From the NCBI RefSeq assembly GCF_010730055.1, contig NZ_AP022575.1, positions 310,001 to 374,000 on the forward strand: a stretch of 64,000 nucleotides of DNA. The letters run 5' to 3'. This document shows, piece after piece, positions 28,204 through 37,027 of the stretch. The position numbers and the translations under genes are program-made. Each line of letters opens with the position of its first letter. Position 1 is the first letter of the stretch. The stretch is from Mycobacterium shinjukuense. Its GTDB lineage: Bacteria > Actinomycetota > Actinomycetes > Mycobacteriales > Mycobacteriaceae. A model generated the notes under the pieces. It was given only the letters and a program-made list of their open reading frames with translations. It had not been told where the DNA came from and did no database searches.

Positions 28204-29346
28204 CTACCGTGACCCGCTGGCCGCCGGTTTCGCCGCATCCGGCCCTTCGCCCGCCGCCTTGGCCGCCTGGGCCTGGCTCTTCATCTGCCGGAACATGTCG
28301 ACGTAGTACGGCAGGCATTCGGCCAGCGCCTGTTCGGTGGTGAACTTGGGCTGGTAGCCGAGGTCACGGCGGGCCTTGTCGATCGAGAAGTAGTTGTCCA
28401 GATACAGCCGTTCGACCGCCAGCGGCTCGAGCAGCGGCGCGGGGAACCCGAACCGGAAGTGCAGCCGCTGCCACCCCGTCATCACCCAGCGCACCGCCGG
28501 ACCGGAAACCCGCACCCGCGGCCATTTTTCGCCGCACGCTTCCACCACCGGCCGGGCGAACTCGAACATGTTGATCGGCTCGGCGTCGTTGATGAAGTAC
28601 GCCTGACCGGGCGCGGTGCCCCCGGGCACCAGATGCTCGGCCGCCAGGATGAAACCGTGAATCAGGTTGTGTACGTAGGAGTTATCCAGCCGAGCCGACT
28701 TGCGGCCGACCAGCACCTTGACGTGGCCCTTGATCACGCTTTCGAACAGCTTACGAAACATCGTCTGATCACCGGTCCCCCAGATGCCGCTGGGCCGGAT
28801 GGCGCACGTCAGCATGCCGTCAACGCCGTTCTGGGACAACACGAATCGCTCGGCAACCACCTTGGTCTCGGTGTAGAGGTCGTTGAACCGGTCGGTGTAG
28901 GGTAGCGTCTCGTCGCCCCCGGCGATGTTCTGGCCGCCCATCACCACGCTGTTGGACGACGTGTAGACGAACCGCTGCACCCCGGCCTTTTGCCCGGCGT
29001 GCACCAGGTTCTCGGTGCCGCCGACGTTGACCGCGAAGCTGCGCTGCCGGTATTCGTCGGTCACCGACGCGCCGCCCATCAGCTCGATGATCGCCGCCGT
29101 GTGAAAAATCGTGTCGATGCCGTCCACCGCCGCCGCGCAGACGGCCGCATCGGTGATATCGCCTTGCAGCACGTCCAATTGCGGGTGCTGCGGCAGCGGC
29201 GACGGCGCCCGGTCAAAGGAACGCACGTGATGTCCGCGGTCCAGCAACGTGGTGACCAGGTTGGCCCCGACGAAGCCGGAGCCGCCGGTGACCAAGACGC
29301 GGCCAAGGTCGGTTGTCAGTGATGCATCACCCATGCGGCGAAGCAT
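28204..29346 (-). CDS. 3-beta-hydroxysteroid dehydrogenase / isomerase
   Basis: NAD-dependent extended SDR enzyme; the orthologue Rv1106c oxidises 3-beta-hydroxysterols and cholesterol to the 3-keto-4-ene form. The 380-residue protein has the Rossmann motif GGSGFVGANL at residues 21-30 and the catalytic YTETK (Tyr-x3-Lys) near residue 160. The C-terminal tail after DMFRQMK is low-complexity Ala-rich and variable. In M. tuberculosis mazEF3 and an esterase gene separate it from the AI-2E gene; here only 57 bases do. Confidence 0.92.
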   Translation of the reverse strand: MLRRMGDASLTTDLGRVLVTGGSGFVGANLVTTLLDRGHHVRSFDRAPSPLPQHPQLDVLQGDITDAAVCAAAVDGIDTIFHTAAIIELMGGASVTDEYRQRSFAVNVGGTENLVHAGQKAGVQRFVYTSSNSVVMGGQNIAGGDETLPYTDRFNDLYTETKVVAERFVLSQNGVDGMLTCAIRPSGIWGTGDQTMFRKLFESVIKGHVKVLVGRKSARLDNSYVHNLIHGFILAAEHLVPGGTAPGQAYFINDAEPINMFEFARPVVEACGEKWPRVRVSGPAVRWVMTGWQRLHFRFGFPAPLLEPLAVERLYLDNYFSIDKARRDLGYQPKFTTEQALAECLPYYVDMFRQMKSQAQAAKAAGEGPDAAKPAASGSR

Positions 29347-29409
29347 AGAGAAACGTGTTCCAGTTTGGAATACGGACGGACTCCCGAAATCGGGTGGCCT
29401 CCGTTGGCG

Positions 29410-29682
29410 TCAGCCTTCCTCGGCGTCGCGTGCGGCCAGCGCATCGGTCACTCGCTGCCGGGCGCCAGCTAAGTGCTCTTCGCACCTTTTGGCGAGTTGC
29501 TCACCCCTTTCCCAGAGCCGCAGCGACGCATCCAGATCCAGTCCGCCCTGCTCCAGCAGGCGAACGACCTCGATCAGCTCGTCTCGACAGGCTTCATAGC
29601 CAAGCTGACTAATGGGTGTAATAGAACGGGCCTCGCCGGGTTGGTCGGCGCGGTCGTTTGCCTCGCCCGATTCAGGGACCAT
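29410..29682 (-). CDS. xseB: Exodeoxyribonuclease VII small subunit
   Basis: A 90-residue helical subunit of exonuclease VII, which degrades single-stranded DNA in mismatch and damage repair. The core LGYEACRDELIEVVRLLEQG and LWERGEQLAKRCEEHL is typical. It overlaps the 3' end of xseA by 11 bases, so the two are translationally coupled. GAAGGA precedes ATG 29682. Confidence 0.95.
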   Translation of the reverse strand: MVPESGEANDRADQPGEARSITPISQLGYEACRDELIEVVRLLEQGGLDLDASLRLWERGEQLAKRCEEHLAGARQRVTDALAARDAEEG

Positions 29683-30928
29683 CGCTACGTCCTTCGCTTA
29701 CCGCCGCGATGGCGCCATCGGTGACCCGCACCCGCAGCCTGGTGCCCGAGGGCGCGTCGTCGACCGACCGCAGCACTATTGGCCTTGCGCTGGGCTCGGC
29801 GGCCGCCGCCATCGTTTGCACAATGGCATAGCCGCGCGCGAGCGTGGCCGCCGGACCCAACGTGGCCAGCCGCGCGCTGAGGTGGCCAACGCGGTCGGTC
29901 TCGGCGGTGACCAACCGGGTAATGTCACGACGCAGCGCCGCCCGGGCGCGGTGAATCTCTTCGGTGCGTGCCGTCAGCGCCTGCAGCGGGTCGGCCAATG
30001 CCGGGCGGCTGCGCAGCTGGGCCAGCGCCCGTTGCTCCCGGATGACCCAGTTGCGCAGCGCTTGGGCGCTGCGCCGCCGCAGATCGTCGATCAACCGCTG
30101 CTCGGCGGCGGCGTCAGGAACCAGTTTCTTGGCCGCGTCGGTGGGTGTTGCGGCGCGCAGGTCGGCGACCAGATCGCACAGCGGATTGTCGGGTTCGTGA
30201 CCGACCGCGCTGACCACCGGAGTGCGACAGGCCGAGATCGCTCGGCACAACGTCTCGTCGGAAAACGGCAGCAGGTCCTCGACACTGCCGCCGCCGCGGG
30301 CCAGCACGATCACGTCGACATCGTGGTCGCCGTCGAGTTCGCGCAGCGCGTCGACGATCTGCGGTACGGCGTTGGGCCCCTGCACGGCGGTGTTGCGCAC
30401 CGTGAAGCGCACCGCGGGCCAGCGCGCGGCCGCCACCGTCGTCACGTCATGCTCGGCGGCGCTGGCCCGGCCGGTGATCAGACCAATCATGTTGGGCAGG
30501 AACGGAATCGGCCGCTTAAGCCGCGGATCGAACAGTCCCTCGGCGGCCAGCAGCCGGCGTAGCCGCTCGATGCGGGCCAGCAGCTCGCCGACCCCGACGG
30601 CGCGAATCTCGCTGAGCCGCAAAGAAAATGTGCCACGTGCGGTGTAGAACGAGGGCTTGCCGCAGACCACCACCTGAATGCCTTCGGCCAATTTCACCGG
30701 CGCGGCCAGCACCAGGTCGCGGGAACAGGTCGCGGTGAGCGACATGTCGGCCGCCGGGTCGCGCAGCACCATGAACACCGTGTTGGCGTTCGGCCTCATG
30801 GTGATCTGGGCCAATTGCCCTTCCACCCAGACGGTGCCCAGTTTGTCGATCCAGCCCGCGATCCGGACGGCGACCGCACGAACCGGGAACGGATTCTCGG
30901 CGGAATTCGCCGGCGCGGCCCGGGTCAC
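29672..30928 (-). CDS. xseA: Exodeoxyribonuclease VII large subunit
   Basis: Catalytic subunit (418 residues). The N-terminal OB fold (about residues 15-110) binds single-stranded DNA. The nuclease domain contains GLITGRASAAEHDV, LARGGGSVEDLLPFSDE and SAVGHEPD, all conserved. It overlaps xseB downstream (11 bases) and the lipid-droplet gene upstream (4 bases), forming a three-gene operon. Confidence 0.95.
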   Translation of the reverse strand: MTRAAPANSAENPFPVRAVAVRIAGWIDKLGTVWVEGQLAQITMRPNANTVFMVLRDPAADMSLTATCSRDLVLAAPVKLAEGIQVVVCGKPSFYTARGTFSLRLSEIRAVGVGELLARIERLRRLLAAEGLFDPRLKRPIPFLPNMIGLITGRASAAEHDVTTVAAARWPAVRFTVRNTAVQGPNAVPQIVDALRELDGDHDVDVIVLARGGGSVEDLLPFSDETLCRAISACRTPVVSAVGHEPDNPLCDLVADLRAATPTDAAKKLVPDAAAEQRLIDDLRRRSAQALRNWVIREQRALAQLRSRPALADPLQALTARTEEIHRARAALRRDITRLVTAETDRVGHLSARLATLGPAATLARGYAIVQTMAAAAEPSARPIVLRSVDDAPSGTRLRVRVTDGAIAAVSEGRSDGP

Positions 30929-31548
30929 TTCGCGGTCGCGCGGGTGATCCTGTTGGCGAGCAGCGTCTGGAACGGGGCGCGGGCCTTGGTGGCCTGCTCG
31001 TAGGCCAGCAGGGCTTTGAGCTCGGCGACATTCAGCGACTGCAGCCGGGCCCGCAGCTGGGCCAGCGTCAGCGCCGGATAGTCGAGTTCGGTCGCCACCG
31101 GCGGCACCTCGACGGCGGGGCCGGGCGCCTTGGACGACTTTCGGGCGGAAACCGGTTGGGTGGGGGGATCACCCGGCCCCGAGGAGGGCTTTGCGTCAGA
31201 CGTGTCGGGTACCGAATACAGCGCGAACCGCCCCTCCGACCGGCGCTCACCGGCCCCGTTCAAACCGGCGGGGCCGGGCTGTGAACCGCCCTCGAGGACG
31301 TCCAGGTCCTCGTCGAAGGTCGCCCACTCCGGCTGCTCGTCCTTGGGCGGAAACAGCGCCTCCAGCGTGCTGTCGCCCTTGATCACCAGCTCGGCCAGGC
31401 TTTGCTGAAACCGCATCACGAGGTGTGCCGCCTGACTGGCCAGCGTCATCGGGTACATCAGGATGGTGCGGGGTAGCTTCAGCGTCTCCTCGACCGCGAC
31501 TGTCGCCGCGCCGACCAGCAGCCGAACCCCGTAGGGTGCAGTAGCCAT
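30925..31548 (-). CDS. Lipid droplet-associated protein (Rv1109c-like)
   Basis: A 207-residue protein. An N-terminal amphipathic/hydrophobic part (about residues 1-60, PYGVRLLVGAATVAVEETLKLP) is followed by a Pro/Ser-rich linker and a C-terminal helical domain (LTLAQLRARLQSLNVAELKA). Homologues are annotated as lipid droplet-associated. The C-terminal part resembles short DNA/protein-binding helices, so the role is open. It is the first gene of the xseA-xseB operon and is divergent from ispH. Confidence 0.8.
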   Translation of the reverse strand: MATAPYGVRLLVGAATVAVEETLKLPRTILMYPMTLASQAAHLVMRFQQSLAELVIKGDSTLEALFPPKDEQPEWATFDEDLDVLEGGSQPGPAGLNGAGERRSEGRFALYSVPDTSDAKPSSGPGDPPTQPVSARKSSKAPGPAVEVPPVATELDYPALTLAQLRARLQSLNVAELKALLAYEQATKARAPFQTLLANRITRATAK

Positions 31549-31637
31549 GGGTCCAAGACTGCCTCAACCGGCGGCGAACTCCAAGCCGGCGCCCGTAAGC
31601 TGGCGGGCCGGTGTCGGCCCAAAGTACCCTGAGTGCC

Positions 31638-32636
31638 ATGGTTCCGACGGTCGACATGGGGATTCCCGGCACGTCGAGACCGGTGGCCGACACCCCGACC
31701 CGTAAGCGGGTGCTGCTGGCCGAGCCGCGCGGCTACTGCGCGGGCGTGGATCGGGCCGTCGAAACGGTCGAACGAGCGCTGCAGAAACACGGCGCCCCGG
31801 TGTATGTGCGCCACGAGATCGTGCACAACCGGCACGTGGTGGACACCTTGGCCAAGGCGGGTGCGGTGTTCGTCGAGGAGACCGATCAGGTTCCCGAGGG
31901 CGCCATCGTGGTGTTCTCCGCGCACGGGGTTGCGCCCACGGTGCACGTGAATGCCAAAGAGCGCAACCTGCAGGTCATCGACGCCACCTGCCCGCTGGTC
32001 ACCAAGGTGCACAACGAGGCCCGGCGGTTTGCCCGGGACGACTTCGACATCCTGCTGATCGGTCATGAGGGCCATGAGGAGGTCGTCGGCACCGCCGGGG
32101 AAGCTCCCGACCATGTGCAGCTGGTGGACGGGGTGGATGCCGTCGACAAGGTGACGGTGCGTGACGAGGACAAGGTGGTCTGGCTGTCGCAGACCACGCT
32201 GTCGGTCGACGAGACCATGGAGATCGTCGAGCGGCTGCGCCGGCGCTTCCCGAAGCTGCAGGATCCGCCCAGCGACGACATCTGCTATGCGACCCAGAAT
32301 CGGCAGGTCGCGGTCAAGGCGATGGCACCCGAGTGCGAGCTGGTGATCGTGGTGGGCTCCCGCAATTCGTCGAACTCGGTACGGCTGGTGGAGGTGGCGC
32401 TGGGCGCCGGGGCGGGGGCCGCTCACCTGGTGGATTGGGCCGACGACATCGATCCGGCGTGGCTGGACGGCGTCACCACGGTTGGCGTCACCTCCGGGGC
32501 GTCGGTTCCCGAGGTGCTGGTGCGCGGTGTGCTGGACCGGCTGGCCGAGTGCGGTTACGACCTGGTGCAACCGGTGACGACGGCCAACGAGACGTTAGTG
32601 TTCGCGCTGCCCCGGGAGATCCGGTCACCTCGCTGA
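31638..32636 (+). CDS. ispH: 4-hydroxy-3-methylbut-2-enyl diphosphate reductase
   Basis: Last enzyme of the MEP pathway, making IPP and DMAPP; the orthologue is LytB2. The 332-residue protein keeps the three [4Fe-4S] cysteines: Cys34 (PRGYCAGVDRA), Cys118 (IDATCPL) and Cys216 (DDICYATQNRQ). ATG 31638 is chosen because it matches the orthologue start MVPTVDMGIPG; a GTG 27 bases upstream is possible. The stop is two bases from the convergent DUF6542 gene. Confidence 0.96.
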   Translation: MVPTVDMGIPGTSRPVADTPTRKRVLLAEPRGYCAGVDRAVETVERALQKHGAPVYVRHEIVHNRHVVDTLAKAGAVFVEETDQVPEGAIVVFSAHGVAPTVHVNAKERNLQVIDATCPLVTKVHNEARRFARDDFDILLIGHEGHEEVVGTAGEAPDHVQLVDGVDAVDKVTVRDEDKVVWLSQTTLSVDETMEIVERLRRRFPKLQDPPSDDICYATQNRQVAVKAMAPECELVIVVGSRNSSNSVRLVEVALGAGAGAAHLVDWADDIDPAWLDGVTTVGVTSGASVPEVLVRGVLDRLAECGYDLVQPVTTANETLVFALPREIRSPR

Positions 32637-32638
32637 GG

Positions 32639-33841
32639 TCAATGGTCGTAGTCCCAGGGCTCGGGCGGGGGATTGCGGGGTGCCCGGGAGCGACCGCGGC
32701 GATCGGCGGGCGGCTGCTCTCGCGGCTCGTCGCTGGGAGCTGAATTGCGGTAGCGGACCCGCGAGATCGGGTGGTGTGTCGGGTTGACGGTGTTCGCCCC
32801 GGTGGACGTGGGGCGCCGTGGCCTGGGCTGATAGGGCGGCTCGTAGGGCGGCTCGTAGGGCGGCTCGGCCTGGTAGGGGCCCCCGTAACGGCGGCCGTAG
32901 GGGTCGGCGGGCCGGGGCGGCTGGGGTGGTTGGTGCCGCTGGTAGGGGTCGAAGCGGCTGCCGCCGGGCGCTGGCCGGTCGTAGGGGTTGCGCCGCGCGC
33001 GTGGGTCCGGTGGCGGCTGCGCAGGCAGCTCCGGATCGCCCGGCGGCCGCGGGCGACGCGACCGGCGAGGCGGGTCGGCCGGGTCGACGTCGCGCGCGGC
33101 CGCGGGGTTGCGGCGACCTTGGCGGCGCGCACGGTCGGCGGTGGGCGCGCTCGGGGCGTCCAGCGGCGGCCGGGCATGCCGTGAGCGGGTTCGGGCCGGG
33201 CGGCGTCCACCGGCCGGCCGGCCGGTTCGCGCGCTCCGGCCGATCGCGTGGGCGGGCGGGGAGCCGGTGGCCGGTGCCGGGTCGGTGGTGTCGTCGAAAA
33301 CCCGGGCCCATAGGGAGCGCAACTTTGCGGCGATACCGCCGATCACCGACGTTCGGTCGGCGGTGTCGGCGGTGTCACCGGGCTCGGCGTCGGCCTGGGC
33401 CGCCGGCAACCGGTGCGTCCCGCCGAAATACCACCTGATCAGGCCGATCAGCAGCACACCGCCGGCGGTGCCCAGCATCAACGGGAACCGCTCGATCAGT
33501 GGATAGCCGCAGTTGATCAGCAGATCCCTGAGGTTGCCCGTCCTGCGGCCGTGGAAAAGCCAGTAGGCGCCCGGCACCGCGCAGAAAAGTATCAGCGGCG
33601 GCTGGATGACGGCGGTGAACACCGCCGCCTGCCGCACCGCCAGCACCGCTGCCACGCAGCCGGTGATGTAGAGACCCGCGAACACGTGGGTCAGCTCCTT
33701 GTGACCCGCATCGAGGGCATAGCCCACGGCCGTTGCTGCGGTGGCCATGAGCACCGCGGCCCACCAGGGCACACCAGGGATGTTGGGGAGAATCGAACGG
33801 TGCCTCGGTTCCACCGCTGGGCTCACCCGCTGCGCTGACAC
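32639..33841 (-). CDS. DUF6542-like membrane protein with Arg/Pro-rich tail (Rv1111c-like)
   Basis: A 400-residue protein. Residues 25-155 contain about four membrane helices (WWAAVLMATAATAVGYAL, VFAGLYITGCVAAVLAV, FTAVIQPPLILFCAVPG, LMLGTAGGVLLIGLIRW). The last 240 residues are a disordered Arg/Pro/Asp tail with short PPYEPPYEPPY repeats. The membrane part is conserved in mycobacteria; the tail varies. No function is known. Convergent with ispH, divergent from ychF. Confidence 0.85.
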   Translation of the reverse strand: MSAQRVSPAVEPRHRSILPNIPGVPWWAAVLMATAATAVGYALDAGHKELTHVFAGLYITGCVAAVLAVRQAAVFTAVIQPPLILFCAVPGAYWLFHGRRTGNLRDLLINCGYPLIERFPLMLGTAGGVLLIGLIRWYFGGTHRLPAAQADAEPGDTADTADRTSVIGGIAAKLRSLWARVFDDTTDPAPATGSPPAHAIGRSARTGRPAGGRRPARTRSRHARPPLDAPSAPTADRARRQGRRNPAAARDVDPADPPRRSRRPRPPGDPELPAQPPPDPRARRNPYDRPAPGGSRFDPYQRHQPPQPPRPADPYGRRYGGPYQAEPPYEPPYEPPYQPRPRRPTSTGANTVNPTHHPISRVRYRNSAPSDEPREQPPADRRGRSRAPRNPPPEPWDYDH

Positions 33842-33969
33842 ATGTTGACCGTACCGGTATTGGGCCGCAAGGCCGGTAAATCCCCGGCCAGCGGTTGGGG
33901 CGTGCCATCATCGGCGGGCCGGGTGGGTCCCCGGTCCGCATTGCTGCCGAGCCGTAAACTGGGCTTCCT

Positions 33970-35061
33970 GTGAGCCTAAGCCTGGGGATCGTGGGTTTGC
34001 CCAACGTCGGCAAGTCGACGCTTTTCAACGCGTTGACCCGAAACAACGTGGTGGCGGCCAACTACCCGTTCGCCACGATCGAACCGAACGAGGGGGTCGT
34101 CGCGCTGCCCGATCCGCGGCTGGACAAGCTGGCGGAGCTGTTCGGCTCGGCGCGCGTCGTTCCCGCGCCGGTGACGTTCGTGGACATCGCGGGATTGGTC
34201 AAGGGGGCGTCCGAGGGGGCCGGGCTGGGTAACAAGTTTTTGGCCCACATCCGCGAATGCGACGCCATTTGCCAGGTGGTACGGGTGTTCGCCGACGACG
34301 ACGTGGCGCACGTGTGCGGCGAGGTGAATCCGCGATCCGACATCGAGGTCGTGGAGACCGAGCTGATCTTGGCCGACCTGCAAACGCTGGAGCGCGCCCT
34401 GCCCAGACTGGCGAAGGAGGCTCGCACCAACAAGGAGCGCACACCGGTGTACGAGGCGGCGGTGGCCGCCCAGCGGGTGCTCGACGGCGGGCGGACGCTG
34501 TTCGCCGCGGGCGTGGACGCCGCCCTGCTGCGCGAGCTGAACCTGTTGACCACCAAGCCGTTTCTCTATGTGTTCAACGCCGACGAGGCGGTGTTGACCG
34601 ACCCCGCCCGGATCGCCGAGCTGCGCGATCTGGTGGCGCCGGCGGACGCGGTTTTCTTAGACGCCGCCATCGAGTCCGAGCTGGCCGAACTCGACGACGA
34701 GGAGGCCACCGAGTTGCTGGCGTCGATCGGGCAGCCCGAGCGGGGGCTCGATGCGCTGGCCCGCGCGGGCTTTCACACCCTCAAACTGCAGACCTTCCTG
34801 ACGGCAGGTCCCAAGGAGGCCCGGGCCTGGACCATCCACCAGGGCGACACCGCGCCCCAGGCCGCCGGGGTGATCCACAGCGACTTCGAGAAGGGCTTCA
34901 TCAAGGCCGAGATCGTGTCCTACCACGACCTGATCGCGGCCGGGTCGATGGCCGCGGCCAGGGCGGCCGGCAAGGTCCGGATGGAAGGCAAGGACTACGT
35001 CATGGCCGACGGTGACGTGGTGGAGTTTCGGTTTGGAGCACCAACAAGGCCGGCTCGATAG
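33970..35061 (+). CDS. ychF: Redox-regulated ATPase YchF, altered C-terminus
   Basis: OBG-family P-loop ATPase that binds ribosomes. The G1 motif GLPNVGKST is at residues 9-17, and NYPFATIEPN and the switch II FVDIAGLVKGAS follow. The C-terminal TGS domain is complete up to VEFRF. YchF normally ends at FRFNV; here eight unrelated residues (GAPTRPAR) follow and the stop adjoins a dispersed repeat, so the 3' tip was replaced. GTG 33970 has TAAACT at 33955-33960, suggesting a near-leaderless transcript. Confidence 0.95.
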   Translation: MSLSLGIVGLPNVGKSTLFNALTRNNVVAANYPFATIEPNEGVVALPDPRLDKLAELFGSARVVPAPVTFVDIAGLVKGASEGAGLGNKFLAHIRECDAICQVVRVFADDDVAHVCGEVNPRSDIEVVETELILADLQTLERALPRLAKEARTNKERTPVYEAAVAAQRVLDGGRTLFAAGVDAALLRELNLLTTKPFLYVFNADEAVLTDPARIAELRDLVAPADAVFLDAAIESELAELDDEEATELLASIGQPERGLDALARAGFHTLKLQTFLTAGPKEARAWTIHQGDTAPQAAGVIHSDFEKGFIKAEIVSYHDLIAAGSMAAARAAGKVRMEGKDYVMADGDVVEFRFGAPTRPAR

Positions 35062-35152
35062 CTCGCTGTGCCCCACGCGTACCGGGCACTGCGGGCACCG
35101 TGCATATCCCTGCCGTGCCGCAACGCGTGAGGCGGGTCAGACACCAGGGAAC
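35062..35152. repeat. Dispersed nested-palindrome repeat, copy D
   Basis: The left part (tgccccacgcgtaccgggcactg) matches copy A, and the right part (catatccctgccgtgccgca to gggaac) matches copy C. The palindromic core between them is deleted. It begins at the ychF stop codon. Confidence 0.6.
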
Positions 35153-35240
35153 GCACACCTTGCGCACCTGGACTTGGGGAGCCTCAACTGCAGATCCGGC
35201 GATCGTCGAACCCGCACGCGACATGGTGGCATCATAGAGT

Positions 35241-35254
35241 GCATCAGATGATGC
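35241..35254. promoter_or_regulatory. Operator candidate of vapBC32
   Basis: Palindrome gcatca-ga-tgatgc ends 14 bases before the antitoxin ATG. VapBC complexes repress their own promoters at such sites. The orphan vapB at 48 kb also has atcaga-type repeats upstream. Confidence 0.45.
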
Positions 35255-35268
35255 GCTAGGAGATGCAG

Positions 35269-35463
35269 ATGAGGACGACGGTCACGATCGATGACGCCCT
35301 GTTGGCCAAGGCCGCCGAGTTGACCGGGGTGAGCGAAAATGGCGCGCTGCTGCGTCAGGGATTGCAGACGCTGATCCGGGTGGAGAGCGGTCGTCGGCTG
35401 GCGGCTCTCGGCGGAACGGACACCCAGGCGACGGCTGCTCCACGACGGAGAGCCGCGCGGTGA
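35269..35463 (+). CDS. vapB32: VapB-family antitoxin
   Basis: A 64-residue antitoxin with the MRTTVTIDDALLAKAAEL start typical of ribbon-helix-helix VapB proteins and a basic C-terminal tail that would bind the toxin. ATG 35269 is six bases behind TAGGAG; an ATG at 35263 would abut the ribosome site. It overlaps the toxin gene by four bases (GTGA). The symbol follows the position of Rv1113 next to ychF. Confidence 0.85.
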   Translation: MRTTVTIDDALLAKAAELTGVSENGALLRQGLQTLIRVESGRRLAALGGTDTQATAAPRRRAAR

Positions 35464-35849
35464 TTCTGGTCGACACCGCGATCTGGATCGACCATCTGCG
35501 TGCCGGCGAATCGCGCCTCGTCGACCTGTTAAGCGATGACGATGCGGGCTGTCATCCCCTGGTCATCGAGGAGATGGCGCTCGGCTCGATCAGGCAACGT
35601 GATGTCGTGCTCGACTTGCTGGCCAACCTTTACCAGTTCCCGACGGTGACCCACCCCGAGGTTCTGCATCTCATTGATCGGCGGCGGCTGTGGGGGCGTG
35701 GTTTAAGCGCCGTCGATCTGCATTTGCTCGGCTCGGTGGCTCTGGTTGTCGGGGCGGGGCTGTGGACACGAGACAAGCGATTGAAGGCTGCCTGTGCCGA
35801 CGTCGGCGTGCCGTTGTTCGATGAAGGTAAATACCGACAACGGGGGTGA
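35460..35849 (+). CDS. vapC32: VapC-family PIN ribonuclease toxin
   Basis: A 129-residue PIN-domain toxin. Acidic active-site residues are in VDTAIWID (Asp5), IEEMALG (Glu near 37), and LSAVDLHLL (Asp near 85). VapC toxins cleave tRNA or rRNA when freed from VapB. The GTG start overlaps the antitoxin stop. It appears intact. Confidence 0.88.
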   Translation: MILVDTAIWIDHLRAGESRLVDLLSDDDAGCHPLVIEEMALGSIRQRDVVLDLLANLYQFPTVTHPEVLHLIDRRRLWGRGLSAVDLHLLGSVALVVGAGLWTRDKRLKAACADVGVPLFDEGKYRQRG

Positions 35850-35853
35850 TCGA

Positions 35854-35976
35854 GATGGCCAGCGCGATGCCTACATCGCCGCGACCGCGCTGGAGCATGG
35901 AATGACCGTTTGCCACGCGTAACGTCGCCGACCTCGACGCGACGGCGTGGCCCTCGTCAACCCCTGGACGCACTGA
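35854..35976 (+). pseudogene. C-terminal relic of another VapC toxin
   Basis: Directly after vapC32, one frame reads RDAYIAATALEHGMTV, a second TRNVADLDAT, a third GVALVNPWTH with a stop. Together these reproduce the conserved VapC ending DAYIAATALEHGMTVVTRNV..., broken by two single-base shifts. The N-terminal two thirds is absent. Confidence 0.75.
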
Positions 35977-36365
35977 GCCGCAAGCCGGAAGGCCGCCCCG
36001 CTCGCCGCGGCGTTGGCCAGGCACAGAGCGCCTCGACTGTGACGATGTGACGCAGTCGTTCACGCGGCGGCGGATGTGTCGCGGGCCACGCAAATGGCGC
36101 GCCGGGCACCGCCAACCGGGCATTAATCGGGCCCGAAATCCATTCTTGGGTCCGCACAGTACGGCTCGGATGGGTAATAGCGCAGTTGCGGACCCTCGTC
36201 TGATGCCGTCCTGTTGGTGCCCGATTTCTACAGGTCAACGGCTAGATCGTGGCCAGTTTCGCCATTTATATATCGTTTGCTATACGCATTAGAAACGATT
36301 CCGTTTCAGCATGCAGATTATCGCGTTACATCCCCGCAGTATATGAGGGCCAGCGCATTATCTGA
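35977..36365. other. Intergenic, AT-rich toward its right end
   Basis: 389 bases with no gene I can support. From about 36255 the base composition drops sharply (tttatatatcgtttgctat and following), unlike the surrounding GC-rich DNA. This suggests foreign DNA or an Lsr2-bound promoter region for the next gene. Confidence 0.5.
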
Positions 36366-36911
36366 TTGGGAGTGAGAAGCGCCACAATTTTTGATTTCCT
36401 ATGGATATTGTCGGTAGCTTCCATGGGCATGATTGCTCTTGCAACGCTGTTGACGCTTATCAATCAGGTCGCCGGGACTCCGTATATTCCGGGCGGAGAT
36501 TCTCCGGCCGGGACCGACTGTTCAGGGCTGGCTTCGTGGGTGTCGAATGCGGCCACCGATCGGCCGGTTTTCGGGGACCGGTTTAACACCGGGAACGAGG
36601 AAGCCGCTTTGGTGGCTCGCGGTTTTCAATACGGGACGGCTCCCAACGCCTTGGTGATCGGCTGGAATGGCCGCCACACGGCGGTGACCTTGCCCGATGG
36701 CACCCCCGTTGCCAGCGGTGAAGGCGGTGGGGTGCGCATCGGCGGTGGGGGCGCCTACCAGCCGCAATTCACTCATCACATGTATCTGCCGATAGATGTC
36801 GGCATGGTCGACGGCGATGCGCCACCACCGCCGGATGCGCCCGCCGTCATGGTTGACGCGGGGCCGGCGCCAGAAATACCGGCGCCCGATCCCGAAATTG
36901 CAAATACGTAA
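36366..36911 (+). CDS. Exported NlpC/P60-like protein (Rv1115-like)
   Basis: A 181-residue protein with an N-terminal hydrophobic segment (about residues 10-32, FLWILSVASMGMIALATLLTL) serving as signal or anchor. A cysteine-peptidase-like core follows: TDCSGLASWV (Cys52) and NGRHTAVTLPDG (His104). This Cys-then-His order fits NlpC/P60 peptidoglycan hydrolases and related phage lysin domains. The tail is Pro/Asp-rich. The start is uncertain: TTG 36366 or GTG 36372. The gene follows an AT-rich stretch and may have been acquired. Enzyme activity is inferred from motif only. Confidence 0.75.
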   Translation: MGVRSATIFDFLWILSVASMGMIALATLLTLINQVAGTPYIPGGDSPAGTDCSGLASWVSNAATDRPVFGDRFNTGNEEAALVARGFQYGTAPNALVIGWNGRHTAVTLPDGTPVASGEGGGVRIGGGGAYQPQFTHHMYLPIDVGMVDGDAPPPPDAPAVMVDAGPAPEIPAPDPEIANT

Positions 36912-37027
36912 CAAATCGCGATGCCGGTGCGCAACAGAGTCATTCTGCGACCGGTATCCGGATAACCCGAAACGCCACGCCGGCGAGCGCGCGCGGCGAC
37001 CTGCCGAATCACGTATCCTGACCGGCA

